64,000 bases of DNA from Streptosporangium sp040640155. Lineage in GTDB: Bacteria > Actinomycetota > Actinomycetes > Streptosporangiales > Streptosporangiaceae. The notes under the pieces are model-generated. The model was not told the DNA's origin. It ran no database searches and worked only from the letters and a program-made list of their open reading frames with translations. The stretch is from the NCBI RefSeq assembly GCF_040640155.1, contig NZ_JBFABE010000015.1:1-64000 (forward strand). The letters are read 5' to 3'. This document shows positions 23,386-31,973 of the stretch, in pieces. Each line of letters starts with the position of its first letter. Position 1 is the first letter of the stretch. The translations under genes and the position numbers were made by a program.

Positions 23386-23913
23386 ACCCCGCTGCGAGCA
23401 GAGAGCGCAACGTCGTCTTCGTCCAGAGTGACGAGCTCGGCGATCCGGACGCCGGAGATGAGGCGCCTGTCGCCCGCGTCGAACGCGTGGAGGTGCTCAA
23501 ACAGATCCTCAGCGGTCCGATCGCCGTTCAACGAAGTGACCGGCATGGCGAAGGTGGGACTTGGCGAGGTTGGGGTGGCGGCGGATTCAGCTGTCTGGTG
23601 GCCGCCGAGGTGGTGGGCGGAACCGAGCGAGGGTGGACGGAGAGCGCTGCGCGAAGGACGGAGACATCGTCTCCGCGCGCAACACGGGCCGGGACGGCCG
23701 GGTGAGGGACGGACGCGACAGGCCGGTGTCATGGCCACGCCGTGGCCGGACGTGCCGGGCGGGCATGGCGGGTCGCCCGGCGACCTGGGAAACTCACCTC
23801 GTCCCCCGGCGCCGGACCGCGCCGCGCCAAGGGGCGACCTGCCCGGGGGAACACCCCGGAAGGTGACTAGAATAGTTGTACTAACATCTGAAATTACCTG
23901 CCCGGGGAGAACA
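23386..23913. other. 528-base region without a clear gene; possible gene relic
   Basis: The first ~210 bases (to about 23600) are less GC-rich and on the minus strand read without stops as TFAMPVTSLNGDRTAEDLFEHLHAFDAGDRRLISGVRIAELVTLDEDDVAL. This looks like real protein sequence rather than an antisense shadow, but has no proper ends and runs into the 3' end of the neighbouring gene. I do not recognise it. The rest (23600-23860) is GC-rich and holds nothing I can support; the last 50 bases hold the ROK promoter. Confidence 0.4.
23868..23883 (+). promoter_or_regulatory. Promoter/operator of the ROK regulator
   Basis: TAGAAT (23868-23873) is a good -10 box and is overlapped by the small palindrome TAGTTGTACTA (23873-23883). 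It lies in a short AT-rich island 31 bases upstream of the ROK start, so self-regulation by the ROK protein is likely. Confidence 0.45.
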
Positions 23914-25239
23914 ATGAGCCGTCCACAGCGGGGGACCCTCCGCGACGTGCGGAAGGGCAATCGGTCCGTCGTCCTGTGGACGCTCTACTTCGCCGGCGAG
24001 CTGAGCAGGCACGATCTCGCCCGGACGACCGGCCTCAGCGCCGCGACGGTGAGCAACGTGATCGCCGACCTCATCGCGGACCGCATCGTCGTGGAGACCG
24101 GCTCCGTCGACTCGGACGGGGGGCGCCCGCGGATCATGCTCCGGGTCGACCCCTCCTACGGGTACGTGGTCGGCGTCGGCGTGGGCGAGACGCGCGTCCG
24201 CGTCGAGCTGTACGACCTGGCCATGGCCGAGCGGGCGAGGAAGGAGTTCGCCCTCGCCCCCGGCCACCACGAGCCCTCGGTGGTGGCCCGTTGCATCCTC
24301 GACGGGCTGGAGGCGGTCCTGGCCGAGGCCGGCGCGACCGAGTCCGAGGTCATCGGGATGGGTCTCGGCGTCCCCGGCGTCGCCGAGCAGGGGCCCGACC
24401 TGCTCATCCACGCCCGCGCGTTCGGCTGGGACGGCGTCCCGCTGGGCGCGCTGCTGCGCGAGGGCACCTCGATCCCGGTCTTCGCCGACAACGGCGTCAA
24501 GACGACCGGCCAGGCCGAGCTCTGGTTCGGCGCGGGTCAGGGGGCCCAGCACCTGGTCATGGCCTTCATCGGCACCGGCGCCGGGGCGAGCATCATCAAC
24601 GGCGGCGTCACCTACCGGGGCACGGCGAGCGGCGCGGGCGAGTGGGGGCACACGAAGATCGTCCTCGACGGGCGTCCCTGCCGCTGCGGCAGCCGGGGGT
24701 GCCTGGAGGCGTACGTCGGGGCCGAGGCGATCCTCGCCGGCGCCGGCAGGGAACTGGGCGGCGACGACGAGGAGAGCGTGTTCGCCGCGCTGCTGGCCGA
24801 CCCTCCGGCCCGGCCCGCCCTGGAGGAGGCCGTCCGCTGCCTCGGGGCCGGGCTGGCCGACCTCATCAACCTCTTCAACCCCGAGCGCGTCATCCTCGGC
24901 GGCTGGGCGGGGTCCCTGCTGGGGCGGGAGTTCCTTCCCGAGATCCGGGCCGCCGCCGGCCGGTACGCCCTGCCCCTGCCCTTCTCGCAGGCCTCGATCG
25001 AGCTGGGCAGGCTGGGCGCCGAGGCGGTCGCGCTGGGCGCCGCCACCCTGGTCGTCGAGGACTTCCTGCTGCGCAGCCACACGGTGCGCCCGTCCGGCCG
25101 GGCCGTCGCCGGCGCGACGGGCGACCCCGTGCCGGGTGCTCCCGCACCCGGCGGGGTACCCGGTGGCGCCGCGACCGGTGGTCCCACGCCCGGTGGCCCC
25201 GCGTCCGCCCTGACGAGCGCCCCGGCGGGCCGCCGATGA
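23914..25239 (+). CDS. ROK-family transcriptional regulator
   Basis: 441 residues. An N-terminal winged HTH (TLYFAGELSRHDLARTTGLSAATVSNVIADLIADRIV) is joined to a ROK sugar-kinase-like domain: GMGLGVPGVAE, VFADNGVKTTGQAELWFG, FIGTGAGASIINGG and the zinc motif GEWGHTKIVLDGRPCRCGSRGCLEAY. ROK repressors respond to sugars or sugar phosphates. A Gly/Pro/Ala tail of about 50 residues with PGGVPGGAATGGPTPGGP repeats is unusual. ATG 23914 has GGGGAGA upstream. It overlaps the ThuA-like gene (ATGA). The convergent GH1 beta-glucosidase makes a glycoside-derived sugar a sensible ligand. Confidence 0.9.
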   Translation: MSRPQRGTLRDVRKGNRSVVLWTLYFAGELSRHDLARTTGLSAATVSNVIADLIADRIVVETGSVDSDGGRPRIMLRVDPSYGYVVGVGVGETRVRVELYDLAMAERARKEFALAPGHHEPSVVARCILDGLEAVLAEAGATESEVIGMGLGVPGVAEQGPDLLIHARAFGWDGVPLGALLREGTSIPVFADNGVKTTGQAELWFGAGQGAQHLVMAFIGTGAGASIINGGVTYRGTASGAGEWGHTKIVLDGRPCRCGSRGCLEAYVGAEAILAGAGRELGGDDEESVFAALLADPPARPALEEAVRCLGAGLADLINLFNPERVILGGWAGSLLGREFLPEIRAAAGRYALPLPFSQASIELGRLGAEAVALGAATLVVEDFLLRSHTVRPSGRAVAGATGDPVPGAPAPGGVPGGAATGGPTPGGPASALTSAPAGRR

Positions 25240-25865
25240 GAAGCGCGCTGGTGGTCCGCGGCGGCTGGGAGGGGCACGTCCCGGTCGAGGCGACCGAGCT
25301 GTTCATCCCGGGGCTGGAGGCCGAGGGCTTCTCGGTGACCGTCGCCGAGGACCTGGGGGTCTACGCCGACCGGCGGCTGCTGGCCGGGACCGACCTGATC
25401 GTGCAGTGCTGGACGGGCGGCGTCCTGACGCCCGAGCAGGAGGCCGGCCTGGTCTCCGCGGTCGAGGACGGCACCGGCTTCGCCGGCTGGCACGGCGGCG
25501 TGGTCGCGGCCTTCGACGGCCGCGACTACCTGCGGATGGTCGGCGGCCTCTTCCTGCACCACCCGGAGGACTTCCTCACCTACGACGTGAGCATCGACCC
25601 CGCCCGCGCCGACCACCCGATCGTCGCGGGGCTGGACGGCTTCACCGTCGAGACCGAGCAGTACTGGATGCTCGCCGACGCCCGCAACGAGGTGCTCGCC
25701 ACCACCGTGTTCGTCTCCCCGCCGACCCCCATGCCGGTCGTCTGGACCCGCCGCTGGGGGGCGGGGAAGGTCTTCTTCTCCGCCATCGGCCACCGCCTCG
25801 ACGACCTGCGCCACCCCACCGTGTACGAGCTCACCCGGCGCGGCCTGATCTGGGCCGCCCGCTGA
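25236..25865 (+). CDS. ThuA-like domain protein
   Basis: 209 residues with the ThuA (class-I glutamine-amidotransferase-like) fold: RSALVVRGGWEGHVPVEATELFIPGLEAEGF, DLIVQCWTGGVLTPEQEAGLVSAVEDGTGFAGWHGG and MPVVWTRRWGAGKVFFSAIGHRLDD. ThuA proteins occur in sugar (trehalose, sucrose, levoglucosan) utilisation operons; catalytic activity is uncertain because the nucleophilic Cys is absent. It is translationally coupled to the ROK regulator, so both act in the same sugar response. Confidence 0.85.
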   Translation: MRSALVVRGGWEGHVPVEATELFIPGLEAEGFSVTVAEDLGVYADRRLLAGTDLIVQCWTGGVLTPEQEAGLVSAVEDGTGFAGWHGGVVAAFDGRDYLRMVGGLFLHHPEDFLTYDVSIDPARADHPIVAGLDGFTVETEQYWMLADARNEVLATTVFVSPPTPMPVVWTRRWGAGKVFFSAIGHRLDDLRHPTVYELTRRGLIWAAR

Positions 25866-25904
25866 TCTCCGGAGGACCCTCGGGCGGGCCGGGGGGCCGG
25901 TGGC

Positions 25905-27290
25905 TCAGATCCCGTTCCTGCCGACGACCCCGCTGTACCACAGGGCGCTGTCCTTGAGGGTGCGCCGCTGGGTCCCGTAGTCGACGTGGATCAGCCCGAA
26001 CCGTTTGTCGTAGCCGTACGCCCACTCGAAGTTGTCCAGGAGCGACCAGGCCAGGTAGCCGCGCAGGTCGGCTCCCTCGCCGATCGCCCGGTGGGCGGCG
26101 AGCAGGTGGGAGCGCAGGTAGTCGACGCGCTCGGGGTCGGCGACCCTCCCGTTCGCGGCGGAGTCGTGGTAGGCGGCCCCGTTCTCGGTGATCATCAGGG
26201 GGGTGGACGGGTAGTCGCGCGCCAGCCGCACCAGGAGCCGGCGCAGGCCGTCCGCCTCGACGGGCCACCCCATGGCGGTCACCGGCAGGTCGGGCTCGGG
26301 GTACTCGATGCCCTCGGTGCCCGGGAAGCGGTCGGAGGAGGGCGTGCCCACCCTGGCGGCGACGAGGGTCGGCGCGTAGTAGTTGACCCCCAGCAGGTCG
26401 ATCGGGGCGGCGATGAGCGCCTCGTCGCCGTCGGCGACGTGCTCCAGGCCGGTGAAGCGGGCCATGTGCTCCAGCATGTCGGCGGGGTAGCGCCCCTTGA
26501 GGATCGGGTCGAGGAAGATCCGGTTGTGCAGGCCGTCGACCAGCGCGGCCGCGGCCACGTCGTGCCGGTCCTGCGGGTCACGGGGGGAGACCGGGGTGAG
26601 GTTGACCGTGACCGAGACCTCCCGGGCCCCGGCCGCCCTCAGCGCGCGGGCCGCCAGGCCGTGGCCGAGCAGCAGGTGGTGGGCGGCGCGGAAGGCCGCG
26701 CCCGGCTCGGTGCGGCCCGGTGCCTGGTCGCCGCTGGCGTAGCCGAGGAAGGCCGAGCACCAGGGCTCGTTCAGGGTGGTCCAGGTGCGGACCCGGTCGC
26801 CGAGCCGGTCGTGGACCGCCGTCGCGTACCCGGCGAAGTGGTGGGCGGTCTCCCGTGCGGTCCAGCCGCCCCGGTCCTCCAGCGCCTGCGGCAGGTCCCA
26901 GTGGTACAGCGTGGCCATCGGCTCGATGCCCGAGGCCAGCAGGGCGTCCACCAGGCGGTCGTAGAAGTCCAGCCCCCGCGGGTTCACCGGGCCCGTGCCG
27001 TCGGGCCTGATCCGCGGCCACGCGACCGAGAAGCGGTAGGTGTCGACGCCGAGCTCCCGCATGAGGGCCACGTCCTCGGCGTAGCGGTGGTAGTGGTCGC
27101 AGGCCACGTCGCCGGTCTGTCCCAGGTGCACCCGGCCGGAGGTCCGGGCGAAGGTGTCCCAGATGGAGGGCGCGCGGCCGTCCTCGTCGGCGGCGCCCTC
27201 GATCTGGTAGGACGCGGTGGCGACCCCCCAGCGGAAACCCGGCGGGAACAGGGCCAGGCCGGTGCCGGTCCGGTCGTCGGTCTGGGTCAT
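25905..27290 (-). CDS. GH1 family beta-glucosidase
   Basis: A full-length 461-residue family 1 glycoside hydrolase. The start FPPGFRWGVATASYQIEGAADEDGRAPSIWDTF and the ends of both active-site strands are typical: acid/base Glu in TTLNEPWC, nucleophile Glu in LMITENGAAY. The C-terminal WSLLDNFEWAYGYDKRFGLIHVDYGTQRRTLKDSA binds substrate. No signal peptide, so it acts on imported beta-glycosides such as cellobiose in the cytoplasm. It is convergent with the ROK/ThuA pair, and an AT-rich palindrome lies about 190 bases upstream. Confidence 0.93.
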   Translation of the reverse strand: MTQTDDRTGTGLALFPPGFRWGVATASYQIEGAADEDGRAPSIWDTFARTSGRVHLGQTGDVACDHYHRYAEDVALMRELGVDTYRFSVAWPRIRPDGTGPVNPRGLDFYDRLVDALLASGIEPMATLYHWDLPQALEDRGGWTARETAHHFAGYATAVHDRLGDRVRTWTTLNEPWCSAFLGYASGDQAPGRTEPGAAFRAAHHLLLGHGLAARALRAAGAREVSVTVNLTPVSPRDPQDRHDVAAAALVDGLHNRIFLDPILKGRYPADMLEHMARFTGLEHVADGDEALIAAPIDLLGVNYYAPTLVAARVGTPSSDRFPGTEGIEYPEPDLPVTAMGWPVEADGLRRLLVRLARDYPSTPLMITENGAAYHDSAANGRVADPERVDYLRSHLLAAHRAIGEGADLRGYLAWSLLDNFEWAYGYDKRFGLIHVDYGTQRRTLKDSALWYSGVVGRNGI

Positions 27291-27478
27291 CCCTTGCAGC
27301 TCCTTGCGTGGTCACACGGATGGATCGCCCACCGGGGTCACCGGGGACGGCGATCCGTGGCGGGGTCGCCCTGTGGCGGGGTCGCCGGGGTGGCGCCGGG
27401 ACGGTGTTCTCCGCACGTCGCGCCACCCGTACGCCGCCGGTGGCGAGCTCGGAGGAAAGGGTGGCCCCCTAAAGTCGG

Positions 27479-27502
27479 CGCTTAATTCATATTGAAATTT
27501 AA
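27479..27502 (-). promoter_or_regulatory. AT-rich imperfect palindrome upstream of the GH1 gene
   Basis: CTTAA at 27479-27483 and TTAAG at 27498-27502 flank the interior ATTCATATTGAAAT. This 24-base AT island in very GC-rich DNA looks like an operator or promoter, possibly for the leftward GH1 gene 190 bases away. Confidence 0.4.
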
Positions 27503-27612
27503 GAGGCAAAACTAGGTCCGCGTCAAGGCGGCGTTATCGAGTCGTTCTCCCGTTCTCCCGGACTCCGGACTCCCGGACTCCCGGCCCCGGCCGGCACCGC
27601 GGCGGAAGCCGG

Positions 27613-27664
27613 CGGGGTGAGGGGGCGGGGTGAGGGGGCGGGGTGAGGGGGCGGGGTGAGGGGG
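27613..27664. repeat. Four perfect 13-bp tandem repeats
   Basis: CGGGGTGAGGGGG occurs four times head to tail, directly before the terminator hairpin of the CoA ligase. G-runs at regular spacing on the plus strand could form a G-quadruplex. Confidence 0.9.
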
Positions 27665-27689
27665 CGGGGCGCATCCCGCGCCCCGCCCC
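27661..27689 (-). terminator. Hairpin terminator of the ligase/LLM operon
   Basis: GGGGCGGGGCGC (27661-27672) pairs with GCGCCCCGCCCC (27678-27689) over a 5-base loop, beginning 5 bases after the ligase stop on the minus strand. No U tract, as usual in these genomes. Confidence 0.75.
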
Positions 27690-27693
27690 GCTC

Positions 27694-29238
27694 TCAGCCG
27701 CCGGGGTAGCCGCCCCCGCCGTGGGCCGCGTCCAGGGCGTCGTAGTCCGGGGCGAAGCCCTTCCTGGGGATCTCCGTCACGAAGTCCACGTGACGGGGCT
27801 TCTTGTACGAGGCCACGACGCCCCGCACGTGCTCGACGAGCTCCTCGGCGGAGGCGGCGGCCCCTTCGGCGAGGACCACGACGGCCTTCACCGCCTGCCG
27901 CCACCGTTCGTCGGGGACGCCGATGACCGCGGCGTCGGCGACGGCCGGATGGCTCCTGAGCGCCCGCTCGACCTCGGCGGGGTAGATGTTCTCGTTGCCG
28001 GACTTGATCATGCGGAGCCGGGGGCCGATGAAGGTGATCGAGCCGTCGGCCTCGCGGCGGCCGAGGTCGCCGGTGTGGTGCCAGCCGCCGCGCGTCCTGG
28101 CCACGTTCAGCTCGGGCCTGTTGAAGTACCCGGAGAAGAGGGACTTGCCGCGGGCGCAGATCTCCCCCACCTCGCCGGCGGGTACCTCGCCGCCGTCGGG
28201 CGACAGGATCCGCACCTGGACCAGCGGCGACGGCCGCCCGGCGAGCCCGGCGGCACCCGGGGCCAGGCCGAGGTAGGTCAGCATGCCCGCGACCTCGGTC
28301 TGCCCGTAGCCGCCCATCCCCGACCGGCACCAGGGGGAGTCGTCCACGGTCGTCATGGCGTCCCACTCGGGTGAGTGGGAGACGAAGCGGAGCGAGCTCA
28401 GGTCGTACGCGCCGCCCTCGTTGGCCCTGACCACCTCGTCGATCATCTGCCCGAACAGGAAGGCCTGGGTGACCTTCTCCGCGTCGATCAGGCGGCAGAC
28501 CTCCTTGGCGTCGAACGCCGGGACGAACACGTTCGTCCCGCCGATCTGCAGGGTGGCCAGGCAGAACATCATCGTGCCCACGTGGAAGAGCGGGCCGCTG
28601 TTGAGGAAGGTGAAGTCCGGCTCCATCCGCCGCACCACCAGCAGCGAGGTGCTGTGCGCGACCAGGGCCGCGCTGCTGAGCAGGGCGGCGTTCGGGCGCC
28701 CGTCGAAGGCCGCGGTGTAGAGCGCCAGCACCGGGGCCGCGTCGTCGGTGAAGCCGTCGGTGAAACCGTCCCCGGCGCCCGCGGGACCTTCGGGGGCGCC
28801 GGGACCTTCAGGGGCGCCGGGGGCGCCGGGGGCGTCCCGCAGGAACGCCTCGTAGGCCGCGCCCGCCCGGATCCAGTCCTCGCCGCTCAGCGGGGCGGCG
28901 GCCTCGGACTCCTCCCAGACGACCACCTTCGGCGCGAGGTCCTCCAGGACGAACGACAGCTCGGCGGTGGACTGCCGCCAGTTGGCCGGGCAGAAGATCG
29001 CGCCGAGCCGGGACGCGGCGAGCAGCAGCTCCAGCACGGCGTGGTCGTTGCGGCCCAGCCACAGCACGCGCTCACCGGCCGTCACGCCCCGGCCCGCCAG
29101 CGCGGCGGCCAGGCGGGTCACCCGCGCGTCCAGCTCGGGATAGGTCAGCCGCGTCTCGCCGTCCACCACGGCGGTCGCCAGGGGGCGGCCGCGGGCGTGC
29201 TCGGCGAGGACGTCGGAGAGGGTCAACTGGTGGATCAT
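27694..29238 (-). CDS. Acyl-CoA synthetase (AMP-forming), atypical P-loop subfamily
   Basis: 514 residues of the ANL fold. A5 is GGYGQTEVAG, A7 HHTGDLGRREADGSITFIG, A8 RLRMIKSGNENIYPAEVE. Two signatures deviate. The A3 phosphate loop reads LYTAAFDGRPNAALLS rather than YTSGTTGxPKG. The A10 lysine region reads EIPRKGFAPDYDALDAAHGGGGYPGG without the usual GK. Both occur together in a branch of actinomycete FadD-like proteins as far as I recall, so this is a subfamily trait rather than damage. ATG 29238 has GGAGG at the right distance. It follows the LLM gene by 145 bases and shares its operator. Confidence 0.82.
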   Translation of the reverse strand: MIHQLTLSDVLAEHARGRPLATAVVDGETRLTYPELDARVTRLAAALAGRGVTAGERVLWLGRNDHAVLELLLAASRLGAIFCPANWRQSTAELSFVLEDLAPKVVVWEESEAAAPLSGEDWIRAGAAYEAFLRDAPGAPGAPEGPGAPEGPAGAGDGFTDGFTDDAAPVLALYTAAFDGRPNAALLSSAALVAHSTSLLVVRRMEPDFTFLNSGPLFHVGTMMFCLATLQIGGTNVFVPAFDAKEVCRLIDAEKVTQAFLFGQMIDEVVRANEGGAYDLSSLRFVSHSPEWDAMTTVDDSPWCRSGMGGYGQTEVAGMLTYLGLAPGAAGLAGRPSPLVQVRILSPDGGEVPAGEVGEICARGKSLFSGYFNRPELNVARTRGGWHHTGDLGRREADGSITFIGPRLRMIKSGNENIYPAEVERALRSHPAVADAAVIGVPDERWRQAVKAVVVLAEGAAASAEELVEHVRGVVASYKKPRHVDFVTEIPRKGFAPDYDALDAAHGGGGYPGG

Positions 29239-29383
29239 CGCGCCTCCTGCTGGGGGTGGCGTGCGGCCCGCGCCCTCCCGGCCGCCGGGTGAGCCCTCTC
29301 GCCCGGCGGGTGAGCCCTCCCGGCGGGCGGGCACGGCCTCCCCTCCGGCGGGCACGGCGACGGTACGGGCCGCACGGGACGGA

Positions 29384-30442
29384 TCATCGGAAGGCCGGCA
29401 TGACCTCGGCGGCGAAGAACCGCATGACCTTCGTCATCTCCTCCAGGGGCATCGGCCTGGTGCTGCCGAAGTCGCAGAGCAGGTGGGCGAAACCGGCGTC
29501 CCGCAGCAGCCGGATCTGGCCGATCACCCGCTCCGGGTCGCCGATGACCTCCAGCTGCTCCCAGCGGAAGTCGTTGGAGACCGAGCCGCCCCTGAGGTAG
29601 CGGTCCTGGTAGTACTCGAAGCCCTGGGCGGCCCTGCCGGTCCTGGGGTCGATCGGGGCGCTCCCGGCGTTGAAGATCCGGTTGCGGTCGAAGCCCGCCT
29701 CGAACGCGGCCTGGTCCTCGCGGGCCCGCTCCACGGTCTCGGCGACGTAGACGCTGCGCGCCACCACCAGCTCGTGCCCGGCCGCGTCGTGCCCGGCCCG
29801 CTCCGCGGTCTCGCGCCAGGTCTCGGCCGCCCTGACCACCTTGCGGAACGGCGCGGCCGGGTCCGCCAGGATCGGCAGGCCGCGCTCGGCGTACATGGTC
29901 ACGGTCTCCGGCGACACGGCCGCCACGTGGATCGGCGGGAACGGGTCCTGGAGCGGCCGGGGGACGAGCTCGACCTCGGTGCCGGTGCGGTAGAACTTGC
30001 CCTCGTACCGGAAGGCCGGGTGCGTCCAGAGGCCCAGCACGACCTCCAGGGCCTCGTTGAACCGGTCCCTGGCCTCGGCCAGGTCGATGCCGAAGCCCTC
30101 GAACTCGAAGCTCTGGTAGCCGCGCCCGATGCCCAGGTCCAGCCGTCCGCCCGAGAGCACGTCCACCATGGCCGCCTCCTCGGCGACGTGGACCGGGTTG
30201 TGCAGCGGCAGCACGACGATGCCGGTGCCCAGCCGGAGCCGCTCGGTGCGCGCGGCCAGGTTGGCGAGCACGGTGAACAGGTTGGGGACCACGCCGTAGT
30301 CGCGGAAGTGGTGCTCGGCCAGCCGCACGCCGTGGAAGCCGAGCTCCTCGGCCAGCTCGGCGAGTCGCAGGTGGTAGTCGTAGACGTCTTTGAAGCTCTG
30401 GCCGTCGAACCGGTGGAAGAGGTGGAAGGTCGAGAACTTCAT
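29384..30442 (-). CDS. LLM-class flavin/F420-dependent oxidoreductase
   Basis: A 352-residue bacterial luciferase-like TIM-barrel protein: MKFSTFHLFHRFDGQSF, ELGFHGVRLAEHHFRDYG, RLRLGTGIVVLPLHNPVHVAEEAAMVDVLSGGRLDLGIGRGYQSFEFEGFG. The ending AHLLCDFGSTRPMPLEEMTKVMRFFAAEVMPAF is typical of the LuxA-like monooxygenase branch. It probably hydroxylates or does Baeyer-Villiger-type oxidation using reduced flavin. It is first in an operon with the atypical CoA ligase and has a well-formed operator-like palindrome 67 bases upstream. Confidence 0.87.
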   Translation of the reverse strand: MKFSTFHLFHRFDGQSFKDVYDYHLRLAELAEELGFHGVRLAEHHFRDYGVVPNLFTVLANLAARTERLRLGTGIVVLPLHNPVHVAEEAAMVDVLSGGRLDLGIGRGYQSFEFEGFGIDLAEARDRFNEALEVVLGLWTHPAFRYEGKFYRTGTEVELVPRPLQDPFPPIHVAAVSPETVTMYAERGLPILADPAAPFRKVVRAAETWRETAERAGHDAAGHELVVARSVYVAETVERAREDQAAFEAGFDRNRIFNAGSAPIDPRTGRAAQGFEYYQDRYLRGGSVSNDFRWEQLEVIGDPERVIGQIRLLRDAGFAHLLCDFGSTRPMPLEEMTKVMRFFAAEVMPAFR

Positions 30443-30508
30443 CGGCTGTCCCCTGCGGTCGTCTCCGGCTGTCCCGTTCCGCGGTCACCGATACGGCGGA
30501 CCGCTTGA

Positions 30509-30525
30509 ACCAAGCGCTCGCTTGG
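30509..30525. promoter_or_regulatory. KstR2-box-like TetR operator before the LLM/ligase operon
   Basis: ACCAAGCGCTCGCTTGG holds the perfect arms CCAAGCG and CGCTTGG separated by CT. It sits between the leftward LLM gene (start 30442) and the rightward S33 peptidase (start 30590), 67 and 64 bases from each. Confidence 0.6.
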
Positions 30526-30589
30526 GAAGCGTATCAGTTCTCCGCCCGGGGGGAAGTCCCACCGGGCGGGCTCGGGTAGCTTTCCGTGG

Positions 30590-31855
30590 GTGACCGTCCT
30601 TCTGCCCGGTGTGGCACTCACCGACCACGTGTTCACCGTCCCCCTCGACCACGCCGACGCCGGCGCCGGCGCCGGGACGATCGAGGTCTTCGCCCGGGAG
30701 GCGGTGGACCCGGCCAGGAGGGGGGAGGACCTGCCGTGGCTGCTGTTCCTGCAGGGCGGCCCCGGCGGGAAGTCACCGCGCCCGGCCGCCGCCGACGGCT
30801 GGCTGGGACACGCGCTGAAGACCCACCGCGTCCTGCTGCTCGACCAGCGGGGGACCGGGCGCAGCACCCCGATCACCGCCAGGACGATCGGCGGCACCGA
30901 CGCCGAGCTCGCCGCCCGCCTGAGGCACTTCCGGGCCGACGCGATCGTGGCCGACGCCGAGCTGATCCGCCGGGAGCTGTGCGGGGACCGGCCGTGGGAC
31001 ACCCTGGGCCAGAGCTACGGCGGCTTCATCACCCTGACCTACCTCTCGAAGGCCCCCGAGGGTCTGGGGACCTGTTACGTGACCGGGGGCCTGGCCGGCC
31101 TGGAGGCCACCGCCGAGGACGTCTACGCGCGCACCTACCCCCGGGTCCGCGACCGGGTGCGCCGCCACTTCGCCCGCTACCCGCTCGACTCGGGCAGGCT
31201 GGACGCGGTCGCCGCTCACCTGCGCGGCCACGAGGTGCGCCTGCCCGACGGGGACGTGCTGAGCGTGCGCCGCCTGCAGACCCTCGGCATGTGCCTGGGC
31301 ATGAGCGACGGGCCGGAGTACCTGCACTGGGTGCTGGAGGAGGCCTGGTCCGGCGACCGGCTCTCCGACCTGTTCCTGTACGAGGTCATGATGGCCACCG
31401 GCTTCGTCGGCAACCCGCTCTACGCCGTCCTGCACGAGTCGATCTACGCCCAGGGGGCCGCCACCGGCTGGGCCGCGCACCGGCTGCTGCCCGAGGAGTT
31501 CCACCCCGACGCCGAGCCGACGCTCCCCACGGGGGAGATGATCTACCCCTGGATGTTCGACGAGATCGCCGCGCTCCGTCCCTTCAAGGGGGCCGCCGAG
31601 ATCCTGGCGGCGACCTCGGACTGGCCCGCCCTCTACGACCCGGCTCGCCTGGCGGCCAACACCGTCCCGGTGGTCGCCGCCGTCTACTACGACGACATGT
31701 ACGTCGACGAGGGCCTGTCGGTCCGCACCGCGCGCGCGGTGGGCAACGTGCGCACCTGGGTGACCAACGAGCTGGAGCACGACGGCGTCCGCGTCTCCGG
31801 CGCCCACGTCCTGTCCCGCCTGATGGACGTCGCCCGGGGCGTCCACGGCTCCTGA
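30590..31855 (+). CDS. S33 family proline iminopeptidase-like alpha/beta hydrolase
   Basis: 421 residues. LFLQGGPGGKSP forms the oxyanion region, LLDQRGTGRS is a hallmark of the S33 family, and GQSYGGF carries the nucleophile Ser142. The C-terminal half matches the larger (about 420-residue) actinomycete branch; the catalytic Asp and His are expected in PVVAAVYYDDMYVD and the following region (GAHV). GTG 30590 begins right after the promoter, with no clear Shine-Dalgarno site, so it may be leaderless. It removes N-terminal residues, typically proline, from peptides. Co-regulation with the divergent LLM gene is possible. Confidence 0.85.
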   Translation: MTVLLPGVALTDHVFTVPLDHADAGAGAGTIEVFAREAVDPARRGEDLPWLLFLQGGPGGKSPRPAAADGWLGHALKTHRVLLLDQRGTGRSTPITARTIGGTDAELAARLRHFRADAIVADAELIRRELCGDRPWDTLGQSYGGFITLTYLSKAPEGLGTCYVTGGLAGLEATAEDVYARTYPRVRDRVRRHFARYPLDSGRLDAVAAHLRGHEVRLPDGDVLSVRRLQTLGMCLGMSDGPEYLHWVLEEAWSGDRLSDLFLYEVMMATGFVGNPLYAVLHESIYAQGAATGWAAHRLLPEEFHPDAEPTLPTGEMIYPWMFDEIAALRPFKGAAEILAATSDWPALYDPARLAANTVPVVAAVYYDDMYVDEGLSVRTARAVGNVRTWVTNELEHDGVRVSGAHVLSRLMDVARGVHGS

Positions 31856-31931
31856 ACCGCCCGTCCCCGGCCGGTCCGGCCTTCGCCGGTCCGCTCCCGA
31901 GCCGCCCGCTCCCGGGTGGTCCGGCTCTCGA

Positions 31932-31972
31932 CCGGTCCGTCCCGGCCCGGCCCCCGGGGCGGGACGGACCGG
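31932..31972. terminator. Bidirectional terminator between convergent genes
   Basis: CCGGTCCGTCCCG (31932-31944) pairs perfectly with CGGGACGGACCGG (31960-31972), with a 15-base GC loop. It ends one base before the stop of the leftward histidine kinase gene and 76 bases after the S33 peptidase gene stop. Confidence 0.8.
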
Positions 31973-31973
31973 A

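Larger units (their letters stand above)
27291..27693. other. 400-base intergenic region between GH1 and ligase genes
   Basis: From left to right it holds the GH1 leader, an AT-rich imperfect palindrome at 27479-27502, four 13-bp tandem repeats (27613-27664) and a strong terminator hairpin (27661-27689). No gene is supported. Confidence 0.6.

Noticed and set aside
27694..29238. The HIP-CoA ligase FadD3
   Set aside because: The atypical A3 and A10 motifs do not fit FadD3, which has the ordinary TSGTTG-type P-loop; the AMP ligase at 9381-11051 also lacks clear FadD3 features.
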